Shown here piece by piece: positions 1 through 6,998 of a stretch of 47,882 bases of DNA. The stretch's first letter is position 1, and each line of letters begins with the position of its first letter. The notes beneath the pieces were generated by a model. That model made no database searches and was not told where the DNA came from. It saw only the letters and a list, made by a program, of their open reading frames with translations. Position numbers and translations under genes: made by a program. This stretch comes from Lentisphaerota bacterium (GTDB lineage: Bacteria > Verrucomicrobiota > Lentisphaeria > Victivallales > Victivallaceae), in NCBI GenBank assembly GCA_015061745.1, contig SUWB01000004.1, forward strand, positions 1-47,882, written 5' to 3'.

Positions 1-427
1 CTTGTTTTTTCTTATATCGTCCCGGGGCTGCGGGGAATTACAGCCCCCTTGCCCAGGTCTATTCTCTGCCGGGCTTTCAGCCCTTGCCGCCCTTTCAGGG
101 CTACCGCAAAAAATTGTTTGCGGTAATACCCTTCTGCCGCCCTTTCAGGGCTTGTGCCTCAATGGGGGAGAGAAATAGCTCGGGGCAAAAAAATAGTTTT
201 GCAACAGCCCCTTCTGAGGGTAATTTGGTGGAGGTGGTACAACTTGCCAGCGAACTTTGCTCTCAAAGATTTTTTACGCTCAAACGATAAAAAAGTTCGT
301 ATTTGCAATATTTTATTTGATAGAAAGGCATAACACTGCGAAAAAAGTCTTATGAGATCCCAAATTGTTGAAAAATAACGAGGGGGACTTTCCCTGTTAA
401 TTTTCGGGAAGTTTTATCATTTGATAA
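1..427. repeat. Gene-free, hairpin-rich left end with REP-like units
   Basis: No convincing gene is visible. The 17-nt unit GCCGCCCTTTCAGGGCT occurs at 86-102 and again at 136-152. A related GGGCTTTCAGCCC hairpin lies just upstream at about 70-83. Two further inverted repeats are GGGGCTG (24-30) with CAGCCCC (41-47), and ACCGCAAA (103-110) with TTTGCGGT (117-124). The spacing and self-complementarity resemble REP-type intergenic repeats. From about 290 to 427 the sequence is AT-rich, and I see nothing in it beyond a weak inverted repeat near 390-413. Confidence 0.6.
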
Positions 428-826
428 TTATGCAGCTTGTGACCACAGAACTGCATATCCCAATAGAATCCAAACTAAAGAGAACATAATCATTGAAATC
501 ACTTGGGAAATTGCCAGATACAAAAATTTTTCATATTCCCGCTTTTTCTGCCTGTGTAAAGAAAGAAATTTGCAACAAGCAAAAATTTGCATCGGTAAAA
601 GCAGAATAGGATATCCATAAGTTATGAGATACCATTGTGTTTCTGTTTGCAGTTTAAAATATATTTCTCCAAGTACAATAATTCCAAGAGCACACCAGAC
701 AAGCTGAGGAAATATCAACAATTCGCACCATTTGTGAGGTCTGGAAAACAATGTTATTATATTACAAAGCCAACATGCCCCCAAAGAGTACAATGCTATA
801 AAAAAGAAAATTCTTGCGATTTCCAT
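428..826 (-). CDS. Small multi-pass membrane protein, unknown function
   Basis: The 132-residue product has about four hydrophobic segments (roughly residues 4-26, 37-55, 66-85 and 103-128). They are separated by short polar loops, including a basic loop HRQKKREYEK near residue 92. I do not recognise a family. The gene has its own well-formed promoter at 856-884, which supports it being real, and GGAG precedes the ATG. It stands alone, flanked by repeat DNA on one side and the GIY-YIG gene on the other, so context says nothing about its role. Confidence 0.55.
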   Translation of the reverse strand: MEIARIFFFIALYSLGACWLCNIITLFSRPHKWCELLIFPQLVWCALGIIVLGEIYFKLQTETQWYLITYGYPILLLPMQIFACCKFLSLHRQKKREYEKFLYLAISQVISMIMFSLVWILLGYAVLWSQAA

Positions 827-855
827 ATATGACTCCAGTGTTGCTGTTTAATTGT

Positions 856-884
856 AATATATCGTCTATTACAAGTGTTTTCAA
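856..884 (-). promoter_or_regulatory. Promoter of the small membrane protein gene
   Basis: On the minus strand TTGAAA (879-884) is followed after 17 nt by TATATT (856-861). The predicted start is near 849, about 23 nt before the ATG at 826. Confidence 0.6.
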
Positions 885-909
885 GCTGGATAAGGTGTTT
901 TTATAAAAA

Positions 910-1149
910 TCAAAAATGTCGATTGGCGAACGCGTGTCCGGAACCAGTTTTTAGGTATGCTTCAAAAGCAACAGCTTTTTCTTTGGTTTCAAAGGCAAAA
1001 TATGCTTCAACTTTCCACGGCTTGAACTTGGATGTATGTGGAACTTCACCAGCGTTGTGCTTGGCAAGGCGGGCTTTCAAATCTGCTGTACTGTCGATAT
1101 AACGCTGTTCCGGCTGGGAAAGACTGCGTAAAATGTAAGTATAGAACAT
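910..1149 (-). CDS. GIY-YIG nuclease superfamily protein with altered YIG motif
   Basis: A single-domain GIY-YIG protein of the small UPF0213/YhbQ-like type, 79 residues from the ATG at 1149. A TTG at 1158 is in frame, but the purine-rich GGAGAGA lies between it and the ATG. Visible family features are FYTYILRS at the N-terminus, STADLKARLAKHN with the conserved Arg and His, KPWKVEAYFAFETKEKAVAFE with the metal-binding Glu, and the usual YLKTGSGHAFANRHF tail. The Gly of the YIG half-motif is Asp here (RYIDST), while the adjacent fragment copy keeps RYIGST. Family members cut or bind branched or damaged DNA. Whether this one is active is doubtful. Confidence 0.75.
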   Translation of the reverse strand: MFYTYILRSLSQPEQRYIDSTADLKARLAKHNAGEVPHTSKFKPWKVEAYFAFETKEKAVAFEAYLKTGSGHAFANRHF

Positions 1150-1172
1150 TCTCTCCAATTCTCTGCCGTTAG

Positions 1173-1266
1173 CCCTCCGTCGCTCTGCGAGCTATGGAGG
1201 GCATCCTTCGCACGCTCCGTTGCACTCCGCTTATTTTTGCAAGCAAAAAAAATCTACGGATAGCAA
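1173..1266. repeat. 94-bp repeat, copy 1
   Basis: First of three nearly identical 94-bp copies. It contains an imperfect hairpin with outer arms CCCTCC and GGAGGG and inner arms GCTC and GAGC. Near its end is the palindrome TTTTTGC-AA-GCAAAAA. It lies directly upstream of the complete GIY-YIG gene. Confidence 0.85.
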
Positions 1267-1276
1267 GACTGGCTTG

Positions 1277-1370
1277 CCCTCCGTCGCTCTGCGAGCTATG
1301 GAGGGCATCCTTCGCACGCTCCGTTGCACTCCGCTTATTTTTGCAAGCAAAAAAAATCTACGGATAACAA
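1277..1370. repeat. 94-bp repeat, copy 2
   Basis: Second copy, 104 bp after copy 1 and differing by about one base (TAACAA for TAGCAA at the end). It is fused at its right end to the GIY-YIG 5' fragment. Confidence 0.85.
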
Positions 1371-1452
1371 GACGGGCTTTCAAATCTGCTGTACTGCCGA
1401 TATAACGCTGTTCCGGCTGGGAAAGACTGCGTAAAATGTAAGTATAGAACAT
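1366..1452 (-). pseudogene. Duplicated 5' fragment of the GIY-YIG gene
   Basis: The first 29 codons (MFYTYILRSL through LKARL) are nearly identical to the complete gene at 910-1149. The reading frame then runs into the 94-bp repeat at 1277-1370 and loses all similarity. The fragment keeps the ancestral-looking RYIGST and a better-spaced GGAG (7 nt) than the complete copy. The frame stays open to 1231, but residues after 29 are repeat-derived. It arose by partial duplication of a gene-plus-repeat unit. No function is expected. Confidence 0.75.
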
Positions 1453-1479
1453 TCGATTTCTCCAATTCTCTGCCGTTAG

Positions 1480-1573
1480 CCCTCCGTCGCTCTGCGAGCT
1501 ATGGAGGGCATCCTTCGCCCGCTCCGTTGCACTCCGCTTATTTTTGCAAGCAAAAAAAATCTACGGATAGCAA
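1480..1573. repeat. 94-bp repeat, copy 3
   Basis: Third copy, upstream of the GIY-YIG fragment, with one visible change (GCCCGC for GCACGC). It is followed at 1587-1612 by a related but degenerate hairpin with arms CCATCC and GGATGG, whose right arm runs into the CCA end of the tRNA gene. Confidence 0.85.
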
Positions 1574-1609
1574 TCCTTACGGCTTGCCATCCGTAGCTTT
1601 AGCGAAGGA

Positions 1610-1686
1610 TGGTGGAGCTGATGGGAGTCGAACCCACGGCCTACACGATGCGAACGTGTCGCTCTAGCCAACTGAGCTACAGCCCC
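1610..1686 (-). tRNA. tRNA-Ala (anticodon CGC)
   Basis: The minus strand folds into a full cloverleaf. The acceptor GGGGCTG pairs with CAGCTCC and contains the G3:U70 wobble that identifies alanine tRNAs. The D arm is GCTC/GAGC. The anticodon stem ACACG/CGTGT encloses loop TTCGCAT, giving anticodon CGC for codon GCG. The T arm contains GGTTCGACTCC, and the discriminator is A73. The 3' CCA is encoded (1610-1612). It is the only tRNA seen in the window. Confidence 0.95.
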
Positions 1687-1698
1687 TTGATTTCTATT

Positions 1699-1727
1699 AA
1701 TATAGCATAACTGAAAAGGGTTTTCAA
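1699..1727 (-). promoter_or_regulatory. tRNA-Ala promoter
   Basis: TTGAAA (1722-1727) is followed after 17 nt by TATATT (1699-1704) on the minus strand, placing the start a few nucleotides before the mature tRNA 5' end at 1686. Confidence 0.75.
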
Positions 1728-1751
1728 GTGCTGATTGCGAAAATTCAGCAA

Positions 1752-2699
1752 TTATTTACTCAATTCTCCGTTTCCAGTTTCAACCGCTGCCCCCGGACGC
1801 CAGTCGGGAGATTGGCCCTTGATTTGACGGGAAAGCCATTCAAAGGCAATGGCGGGAAATATGTTGTGTCCTCCTTCAAAAAGGGTCATCCGGGCACGGG
1901 CTGACTGACGACGCAGCAACACTGAGAACTCTGTACCAAAGGCCGGGTCCTTTTCTGTATATTCCAAGCCGGGGAAAATCTTTTCCTCTTTTACCATATA
2001 GGAAATTTCTTCTGCTGTGAAGCGGTCTTTTTCGTCGGCAAGCACATTGAAGGCATTTAAGGCCTGACTGACTGGCACACTCCCCGTGTGGCCGTCGTGG
2101 ATCCCTGTGCTGATGTCAATGGTAAGGCCCGCTTCCCGGGCATTGGCAAGCCAGGTCAAAGGTGAACGTATTATACTCTGTACTCTGGCTGATTCAGAAA
2201 CTGCCGGATTTCCGCCGCAGGCTGATTCAATGTGGCTTGCGTATCCGTCGTGGATCCCTCCTTTGCACTGGGCGTGCCAGGCTCCGATGTCAGAAATAGG
2301 ACACCAACTGGAAACTGCAGTCCATAAATCAGGACGTCTGCCAGCAAGCAGCAGAGAACAATGTCCGCCACCTGAGCCTCCGGTGAGGTAAACCCGGTTG
2401 GGGTCAACGCTGCAGACTTTTTTCATATATGTGACAGCATCTTCCAGGTCTGAAACCACCAGATCAGATCCGCAGCCTTCCGGCGTGTTATTGGGACCGC
2501 GGAATTTAGGAAAAATCAAATGCCAATCCCATCTTTCGGCCTCTTTGATGTAATTTTGATAGTGTTTTGAATGGTCAAAACTCCAGGTGTGAAGTGCAAC
2601 TGCCAGCGGACGGGGCTCCGCAGAGGAAGAAAAACGGCAGATCGCCGGTTGAAATGTATTGTCAAACTTACAAGGATAACTTATTTCTGTGGCAGACAT
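1752..2699 (-). CDS. Alpha/beta-hydrolase, prolyl-oligopeptidase/dienelactone-hydrolase type
   Basis: A serine hydrolase of about 315 residues with no signal peptide. The nucleophile elbow TGGSGGGH places the serine near residue 109. GIHDGHTG (about 200-207) supplies the likely acid and FEGGHN (about 275-280) the catalytic His. The fold and the PNRVYLTGGSGGG context match the S9/DLH-type esterase-peptidase group, so an esterase acting on glycan acyl groups or a peptidase are both possible. An in-frame ATG at 2714 has no Shine-Dalgarno. The ATG at 2699 has GGAG about 9 nt upstream, so I prefer it. The gene stands alone between the tRNA and a small membrane protein gene. Confidence 0.8.
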   Translation of the reverse strand: MSATEISYPCKFDNTFQPAICRFSSSAEPRPLAVALHTWSFDHSKHYQNYIKEAERWDWHLIFPKFRGPNNTPEGCGSDLVVSDLEDAVTYMKKVCSVDPNRVYLTGGSGGGHCSLLLAGRRPDLWTAVSSWCPISDIGAWHAQCKGGIHDGYASHIESACGGNPAVSESARVQSIIRSPLTWLANAREAGLTIDISTGIHDGHTGSVPVSQALNAFNVLADEKDRFTAEEISYMVKEEKIFPGLEYTEKDPAFGTEFSVLLRRQSARARMTLFEGGHNIFPAIAFEWLSRQIKGQSPDWRPGAAVETGNGELSK

Positions 2700-2736
2700 A
2701 ACGGCAAACTCCATAATATTTCAGTTGTTTCCATAT

Positions 2737-2765
2737 AAAATAACTGTTCCGGTTGAAAAAGTAAA
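2737..2765 (-). promoter_or_regulatory. Possible promoter of the alpha/beta-hydrolase gene
   Basis: TTTACT (2760-2765) is followed after 17 nt by TATTTT (2737-2742) on the minus strand. It is weaker than the other promoters in the window. Confidence 0.4.
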
Positions 2766-2782
2766 GACCTGCAGCGTTTTTT

Positions 2783-3292
2783 TTAAGAATTTTTTTTGCA
2801 ACGGGGCCGGAACATTTCTGTAAATTCAGCTCCGGCACTGCCGGCAAGAAGCAGAAGTGTGGCAGGTACAAGATCAAACCACTCCGCAGTGAAACTTTTG
2901 AAAAGCAGCAGCGTTCCTGCTGCCGCAGCAGCAAAAGCAGTTATACGTTCCAGAAAGGATTTTGAAAATATCCGCTTCCAGGCAGTCATAAATGCGATGC
3001 AGGCAAGGGCCCAGAATGCGGCACTATCCGGAAAAGTCCGGAACCAAAGGCAGCTTGCCCCCACCGGGAACAGCCAGAGAAAATATTTCATCTGCTGCGG
3101 AACTTTATCTTGCAGCATCAATACCGCTCCAAAAGCAGTCAGAGGCAGCAGACTGGCCCAAAGCTTGAGCGACGCAGCAGGTCTTGCCCACAGAAAAATT
3201 GCTCCGGCAGCACAAAGTATTCCGCGGCAGAAGCACAGTTTCAGATGTTGGTCAGTAAAAAAACGGTAAAGGAGTTTCAGAAAAATTTTCAT
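2783..3292 (-). CDS. Alanine-rich multi-pass membrane protein, unknown function
   Basis: A 169-residue hydrophobic protein with about five membrane segments. A basic, possibly cytoplasmic N-terminus (KIFLKLLYRFF) and a basic tail (RPRCKKNS) flank them. I do not recognise a family. The start at 3292 is chosen because GAGGGG (3299-3304) sits 6 nt upstream of it, whereas it abuts the alternative ATG at 3298. The gene lies downstream of the small basic protein gene but is separated from it by a terminator-like hairpin (3318-3340). Confidence 0.55.
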   Translation of the reverse strand: MKIFLKLLYRFFTDQHLKLCFCRGILCAAGAIFLWARPAASLKLWASLLPLTAFGAVLMLQDKVPQQMKYFLWLFPVGASCLWFRTFPDSAAFWALACIAFMTAWKRIFSKSFLERITAFAAAAAGTLLLFKSFTAEWFDLVPATLLLLAGSAGAEFTEMFRPRCKKNS

Positions 3293-3313
3293 CGTCATCC
3301 CCTCTGAAAAACT

Positions 3314-3343
3314 AAAAGGACCGGAAAAAATTCCCGGTCCTTC
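3314..3343 (-). terminator. Terminator after the small basic protein gene
   Basis: GGACCGG (3318-3324) pairs with CCGGTCC (3334-3340). On the minus strand the stem is followed by a T-rich stretch. Confidence 0.65.
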
Positions 3344-3355
3344 ATCAGCTGAAAA

Positions 3356-3457
3356 TTATTTCTTTTTGCTGATAAGAGCTTTGATGCGTTCACGAACGCG
3401 CTCGAGATAAGCTTTGCGACGACGACGCTTCTGCACTTTGTTGATCTGCTGACCCAT
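3356..3457 (-). CDS. 33-residue basic protein (MGQQINKVQKRRRRKAYLER...)
   Basis: A very short but strongly supported gene. It has its own promoter (3503-3531), AAGGAG 7 nt before the ATG, a clean stop and a terminator hairpin just downstream. The product is 33 residues, about 40% Lys/Arg, with an RRRR run at residues 11-14 and a KKK end. It probably forms one amphipathic helix. It resembles short conserved basic proteins annotated in Verrucomicrobia and related phyla. A ribosome- or RNA-binding role fits the composition but is inference. Its isolated, well-equipped transcription unit suggests high expression. Confidence 0.8.
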   Translation of the reverse strand: MGQQINKVQKRRRRKAYLERVRERIKALISKKK

Positions 3458-3502
3458 AATAACTCCTTAAAAATTTTGACTTTACTTACAAGTACTTCTT
3501 CT

Positions 3503-3531
3503 AATATAGCACCCGATAAGAAAAAAAGCAA
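3503..3531 (-). promoter_or_regulatory. Promoter of the small basic protein gene
   Basis: TTGCTT (3526-3531) is followed after 17 nt by TATATT (3503-3508) on the minus strand. Confidence 0.65.
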
Positions 3532-3621
3532 GTTTTTTTCCACAATAATTGCCCGGGATTTGAAAAAAATTTTATGCAAGGAAAAATTTGGGACTGTTTT
3601 CGGGATTTTTTCAATAAATAT

Positions 3622-3650
3622 TTGCAAAAAACAGCGAGCCGTGATATATT
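3622..3650 (+). promoter_or_regulatory. fba promoter
   Basis: TTGCAA (3622-3627) is followed after 17 nt by TATATT (3645-3650). The predicted start near 3657 leaves a leader of about 34 nt. Confidence 0.7.
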
Positions 3651-3690
3651 ATAGTATCCGAACCAAAAATATATTGAAGGAGATTTAACA

Positions 3691-4671
3691 ATGGTCAGTT
3701 ACAAGACTCTCGGATTGGTCAACTCCCGGGAACTCTTCCGTCGCGCTGTCAACGGTGGATATGCCATCCCGGCCTACAACTTCAACAATATGGAACAGCT
3801 GCAGGCTATCATTCAGGCTTGCGTTGAAACCCAGTCTCCTGTGATCCTCCAGGTTTCCAAGGGTGCCCGCGACTATGCCAACCAGACTCTGCTGCGTTAT
3901 ATGGCTCAGGGTGCTGTTGAATATGCCAAGGAACTTTCCGGCGGCAAGGGTATTCCGATCGTTCTGCACCTGGACCACGGTCCGGATTTTGAAACCTGCA
4001 AAAGCTGCATCGACCTCGGTTTCAGCTCCGTTATGATCGACGGTTCTCATCTGTCTTTCGAAGAAAACATCGCCGAAACCCGCAAGGTTGTGGAATATGC
4101 CCACCAGTTCGACGTCACCGTTGAAGGTGAGCTGGGCGTTCTCGCCGGTGTGGAAGACGACGTCAAGGCCGAAAAACACACCTATACCCGTCCCGAAGAA
4201 GTCGATGAATTCGTGAAGCGTACCGGCGTTGATTCTCTCGCCATCGCTATCGGTACTTCTCACGGTGCTTACAAATTCAAGCCCGGTGACGATCCCAAGA
4301 TCCGTCTGGACATCCTCCACGAAATCGAAAAGATGATCCCCGGATTCCCCATCGTGCTCCACGGTTCTTCCAGCGTGCCCCAGGATCAGGTTCAGATCAT
4401 CAATGCCAACGGCGGTAAACTCAAAGATGCCATCGGTATCGGCGAAGATCAGCTCCGCGAAGCTGCCAAGTCCGCTGTCTGCAAGATCAATATCGACTCC
4501 GACGGCCGTCTGGCTATGACCGCTGCCATCCGCAAAGTTATGTGCGAAAAGCCCGAAGAATTCGACCCCCGCAAGTACCTCGGTCCTGCCCGTACTGCTC
4601 TCAAAGAGCTTTACAAGCGTAAAAACGTCGAAGTGCTCGGTTCTGCCGGTCACGCTTATGATCAGGACTGA
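3691..4671 (+). CDS. fba: Fructose-bisphosphate aldolase, class II
   Basis: A zinc aldolase of glycolysis and gluconeogenesis that interconverts fructose 1,6-bisphosphate with glyceraldehyde 3-phosphate and dihydroxyacetone phosphate in the cytoplasm. The 326 residues cover the whole TIM barrel. Visible motifs are YAIPAYNFNN, LDHG with the catalytic Asp95 and zinc ligand His96, EGELG at 145-149, IGTSHGAYKF with zinc ligand His191, and VLHGSSSVP with zinc ligand His224. AAGGAG precedes the ATG. Codon use is markedly C-ending, as in highly expressed genes. It is a single-gene unit between its own promoter and a strong terminator. Confidence 0.96.
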   Translation: MVSYKTLGLVNSRELFRRAVNGGYAIPAYNFNNMEQLQAIIQACVETQSPVILQVSKGARDYANQTLLRYMAQGAVEYAKELSGGKGIPIVLHLDHGPDFETCKSCIDLGFSSVMIDGSHLSFEENIAETRKVVEYAHQFDVTVEGELGVLAGVEDDVKAEKHTYTRPEEVDEFVKRTGVDSLAIAIGTSHGAYKFKPGDDPKIRLDILHEIEKMIPGFPIVLHGSSSVPQDQVQIINANGGKLKDAIGIGEDQLREAAKSAVCKINIDSDGRLAMTAAIRKVMCEKPEEFDPRKYLGPARTALKELYKRKNVEVLGSAGHAYDQD

Positions 4672-4726
4672 TTTTTCTCTGATCTATGAATGAACGGTGC
4701 AAGTTTTGCTGCCGTTCAAAAGTCCG

Positions 4727-4767
4727 AAAAGTTCCGGAATCTGTCCCTGTGATTCCGGAACTTTTTT
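4727..4767 (+). terminator. Strong rho-independent terminator after fba
   Basis: A perfect stem pairs GTTCCGGAATC (4731-4741) with GATTCCGGAAC (4751-4761), with a 9-nt loop, and is followed by TTTTTT. Confidence 0.93.
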
Positions 4768-4786
4768 CGCTTGAAAACTCTTACTT

Positions 4787-5992
4787 ATGAACGCTATGCT
4801 TATGAAAGACAGTTTGAAATTTGATGTTGTCATTGCAGGAGCAGGTATTGCCGGGATCTCTGCGGCTGTTGCTGCTGCCAGACTGGGAATGAAAACGGCT
4901 CTGGTGGAAAAACAAACCCTTATCGGAGGATTGGCCACCAGCGGATTGATTCTTGTTTATCTGCCGCTGTGCGATGGTAAGGGAACTCAAGTGACTTTCG
5001 GGATCGCCGAAGAACTGCTTTTACGCAGTTTGAATTACGGCCCGTTTGAACTGCCTGAACAATGGGGCGGCCCCAAAGGGTATAATCCCGAAGAAAAACG
5101 GTTCAAATGTTATTTCAATCCCGCCGGATTCATCCTTGAACTGGATAAGTTCCTCCTTGAAGCCGGAGTGGAACTTTTCCTTGATACGATGATCGTTGCC
5201 GCTGAAACTGATGAAACACAGCGGCTCAGAAAAGTTCAGGCGGCTAATAGTTCTGGCATTTTTGATATTGAAGGCAACTGTTTTATTGACACGACCGGAG
5301 ATGCTTCTTTGATCCGCAGGGCAGGGGGAGCTTACGAAACCGGTATCAACTATATTTCTCCCTGGTGGATGGAAAATGCTCCGGGAGCTGCTGAAAGATA
5401 TCATTTTATCAATGATTTGCACATTCAGCCTACCGGGCCCATTGTCAATTATCCTCAGATAGACAAGCCGGAATCGGGAAAAAGTGCAACCCATTTTACC
5501 CGGAGTGCCTGGCAGATCATCCGGGAACATTATGACAAAAAATACAGCGGCGATCCGGACGGACGGCATAAGCATTTCCCCATTCATCTGCCTGCAATGC
5601 CGCAGTTCCGGAAAATTGCCTGTGCAAAAACACTGTTTATGCTGGATGACGATATGTATGGCAGGCACTTTGAGGATTCTATCGGACTTTACGCTGACTG
5701 GCGTAAATGCGGGTTTGTATGGGAAACTCCTTATCGTTCTCTGCTGCCTGAAACGATCAATGGCGTTCTTGCCGCCGGCAGATGTATGGGAGCCAGAGGC
5801 GATGCCTGGGAGACTTTCAGAGTGATTCCGGCAGCTGCAATGACAGGTGAAGCAGCAGGAGCCGCTGCCGCTTTGTCCGTGCAGAATAACTGCGACCCGA
5901 AAGATTTGAATATAGAGGACTTACGAGCCCATTTGAGAGAAAATCACTTCCGCTTCCACTTGGAGGAATGCGGTCTTGAAGTCAGGAGTTGA
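4787..5992 (+). CDS. FAD-dependent oxidoreductase (FAD_oxidored/GIDA-like)
   Basis: A flavoprotein of about 400 residues. The N-terminal dinucleotide-binding motif VVIAGAGIAGISAA lies near residues 14-27, and VEKQTLIGGLATSG near 40-53 fits the FAD-dependent family PF12831. The C-terminal GVLAAGRCMGARGDAWETFRVIPAAAMTGEAAG is the second FAD-contact block. No signal peptide or Fe-S motif is seen. The substrate is unknown; family members often act on sugars or xanthan-type glycans. ATGs at 4787, 4796 and 4802 are all possible starts and none has a clear Shine-Dalgarno. It is the first gene of a two-gene unit with the downstream acyltransferase-like gene. Confidence 0.85.
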   Translation: MNAMLMKDSLKFDVVIAGAGIAGISAAVAAARLGMKTALVEKQTLIGGLATSGLILVYLPLCDGKGTQVTFGIAEELLLRSLNYGPFELPEQWGGPKGYNPEEKRFKCYFNPAGFILELDKFLLEAGVELFLDTMIVAAETDETQRLRKVQAANSSGIFDIEGNCFIDTTGDASLIRRAGGAYETGINYISPWWMENAPGAAERYHFINDLHIQPTGPIVNYPQIDKPESGKSATHFTRSAWQIIREHYDKKYSGDPDGRHKHFPIHLPAMPQFRKIACAKTLFMLDDDMYGRHFEDSIGLYADWRKCGFVWETPYRSLLPETINGVLAAGRCMGARGDAWETFRVIPAAAMTGEAAGAAAALSVQNNCDPKDLNIEDLRAHLRENHFRFHLEECGLEVRS

Positions 5993-5994
5993 AA

Positions 5995-6927
5995 ATGCTG
6001 AGTTGGAAACAATTTACCGATTATGCCGCAGAACTTCAGTTGAAGCCTGAATATGTGGAACAGAACAGAGAATTTTTTGAACAGGTGGACCCTGCTTTTT
6101 TTGACAGGATTTTTAATGCAGACAAATTTGATCCTCAGGAAATCAAAACGGCTTTCCCCGGAGAGGAATATCGCCGTTTTATGCTCATTATGGCTGTGGC
6201 CGGTTGGCCGCAGATGGTGGAACACTACAAGAAAATGAACTTTACTCAGGAAATGCTTGAAGATATCAAGCCTGACTTGGGTTTGTGGGTGGATAAGTTT
6301 ATGGCCGATTGCGGCATCGCCGGATTGGATATGCGTATTTACGGTTGGACAAAAGCATTGCGTTCCGGTTCAATATTGCAGTTTGGCAGATTGCAGTGCA
6401 ACTACGACCACCAATTTTATGGTAAAGTTGCCTGTTTCCGCAATGAAGACGGGTCTATCCGTTTGGAACCTTGTGCCGAACACAATGACAAGGCGATTTT
6501 TTCAAACGGTGATCCCTGTATCAATATCCACATCCCTGCCGCCGGACCTCTGAAGCGGGAACTGTGTATTGACTCTTTCCGCAAGATGGTCAAATTCTTT
6601 GCCGAATACCGCAAGGATTTTGATTACAAGGCTATTGTCTGTTATTCCTGGATCCTCGATCCTGTCTTTACTCAGATTATGAAAAGCACCAATTTGGCTG
6701 ATTTCCAGAGTCTCGGCCACCTTTTCAGAATGGACGGCGTGGATGAGACCAATGAAGTGGTCTGGCGGGTTTTTGACATTCCCAACGGTACGCCTGCGGA
6801 TATTGATCAGAGACCTCACAATACCGGTATGCGCAAGGCCGTTGCTGAATATCTTAAAAAGGGCGGCAGATTCTGCGAATACGGTATTGTTATCCTGAAA
6901 GAGGAGTTTGAAACTTTACTGGGATAA
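5995..6927 (+). CDS. Acyltransferase-domain protein (GNAT-like C-terminal, DUF5596 type)
   Basis: A 310-residue soluble protein. The N-terminal half is helical (EYRRFMLIMAVAGWPQMVEHYKKM). The central GRLQCNYDHQFYG and CINIHIPAAGPL segments, followed by YKAIVCYSWILDP, resemble proteins annotated as acyltransferase-domain with NAT_N and GNAT_C halves. Substrate unknown. An in-frame TTG at 5989 overlaps the upstream stop, but AGGAG (5984-5988) is spaced 6 nt from the ATG at 5995, so that start is chosen. Only 2 nt separate it from the oxidoreductase gene, implying translational coupling and a shared pathway. Confidence 0.7.
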   Translation: MLSWKQFTDYAAELQLKPEYVEQNREFFEQVDPAFFDRIFNADKFDPQEIKTAFPGEEYRRFMLIMAVAGWPQMVEHYKKMNFTQEMLEDIKPDLGLWVDKFMADCGIAGLDMRIYGWTKALRSGSILQFGRLQCNYDHQFYGKVACFRNEDGSIRLEPCAEHNDKAIFSNGDPCINIHIPAAGPLKRELCIDSFRKMVKFFAEYRKDFDYKAIVCYSWILDPVFTQIMKSTNLADFQSLGHLFRMDGVDETNEVVWRVFDIPNGTPADIDQRPHNTGMRKAVAEYLKKGGRFCEYGIVILKEEFETLLG

Positions 6928-6942
6928 ATGCTTTCCGCAGAT

Positions 6943-6984
6943 AAAAAATGCTGCTGCAACGTGTAGAGTGCAGCAGCTTTTTTT
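6943..6984 (+). terminator. Terminator between convergent genes
   Basis: GCTGCTGCA (6950-6958) pairs with TGCAGCAGC (6969-6977), followed by seven T. A run of A upstream lets it also serve the convergent prepilin-like gene. Confidence 0.9.
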
Positions 6985-6998
6985 GTCGGCTGGAATCT

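Noticed and set aside
84..290. 68-residue plus-strand ORF
   Set aside because: It is built from the hairpin repeats, has no Shine-Dalgarno or promoter, and shows no protein-like pattern.
1173..1573. CRISPR array
   Set aside because: Only three 94-bp repeats with irregular spacers, one of which is a gene fragment. There are no cas genes and the repeats are far too long.
2796..3269. 157-residue plus-strand ORF opposite the membrane protein gene
   Set aside because: It has a low-complexity basic composition typical of antisense to a hydrophobic gene. The minus-strand gene has a good Shine-Dalgarno and membrane segments.
3685..4653. 322-residue ORF antisense to fba
   Set aside because: It is a shadow of the strongly codon-biased aldolase gene, with no start signals. 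fba motifs are unambiguous on the other strand.
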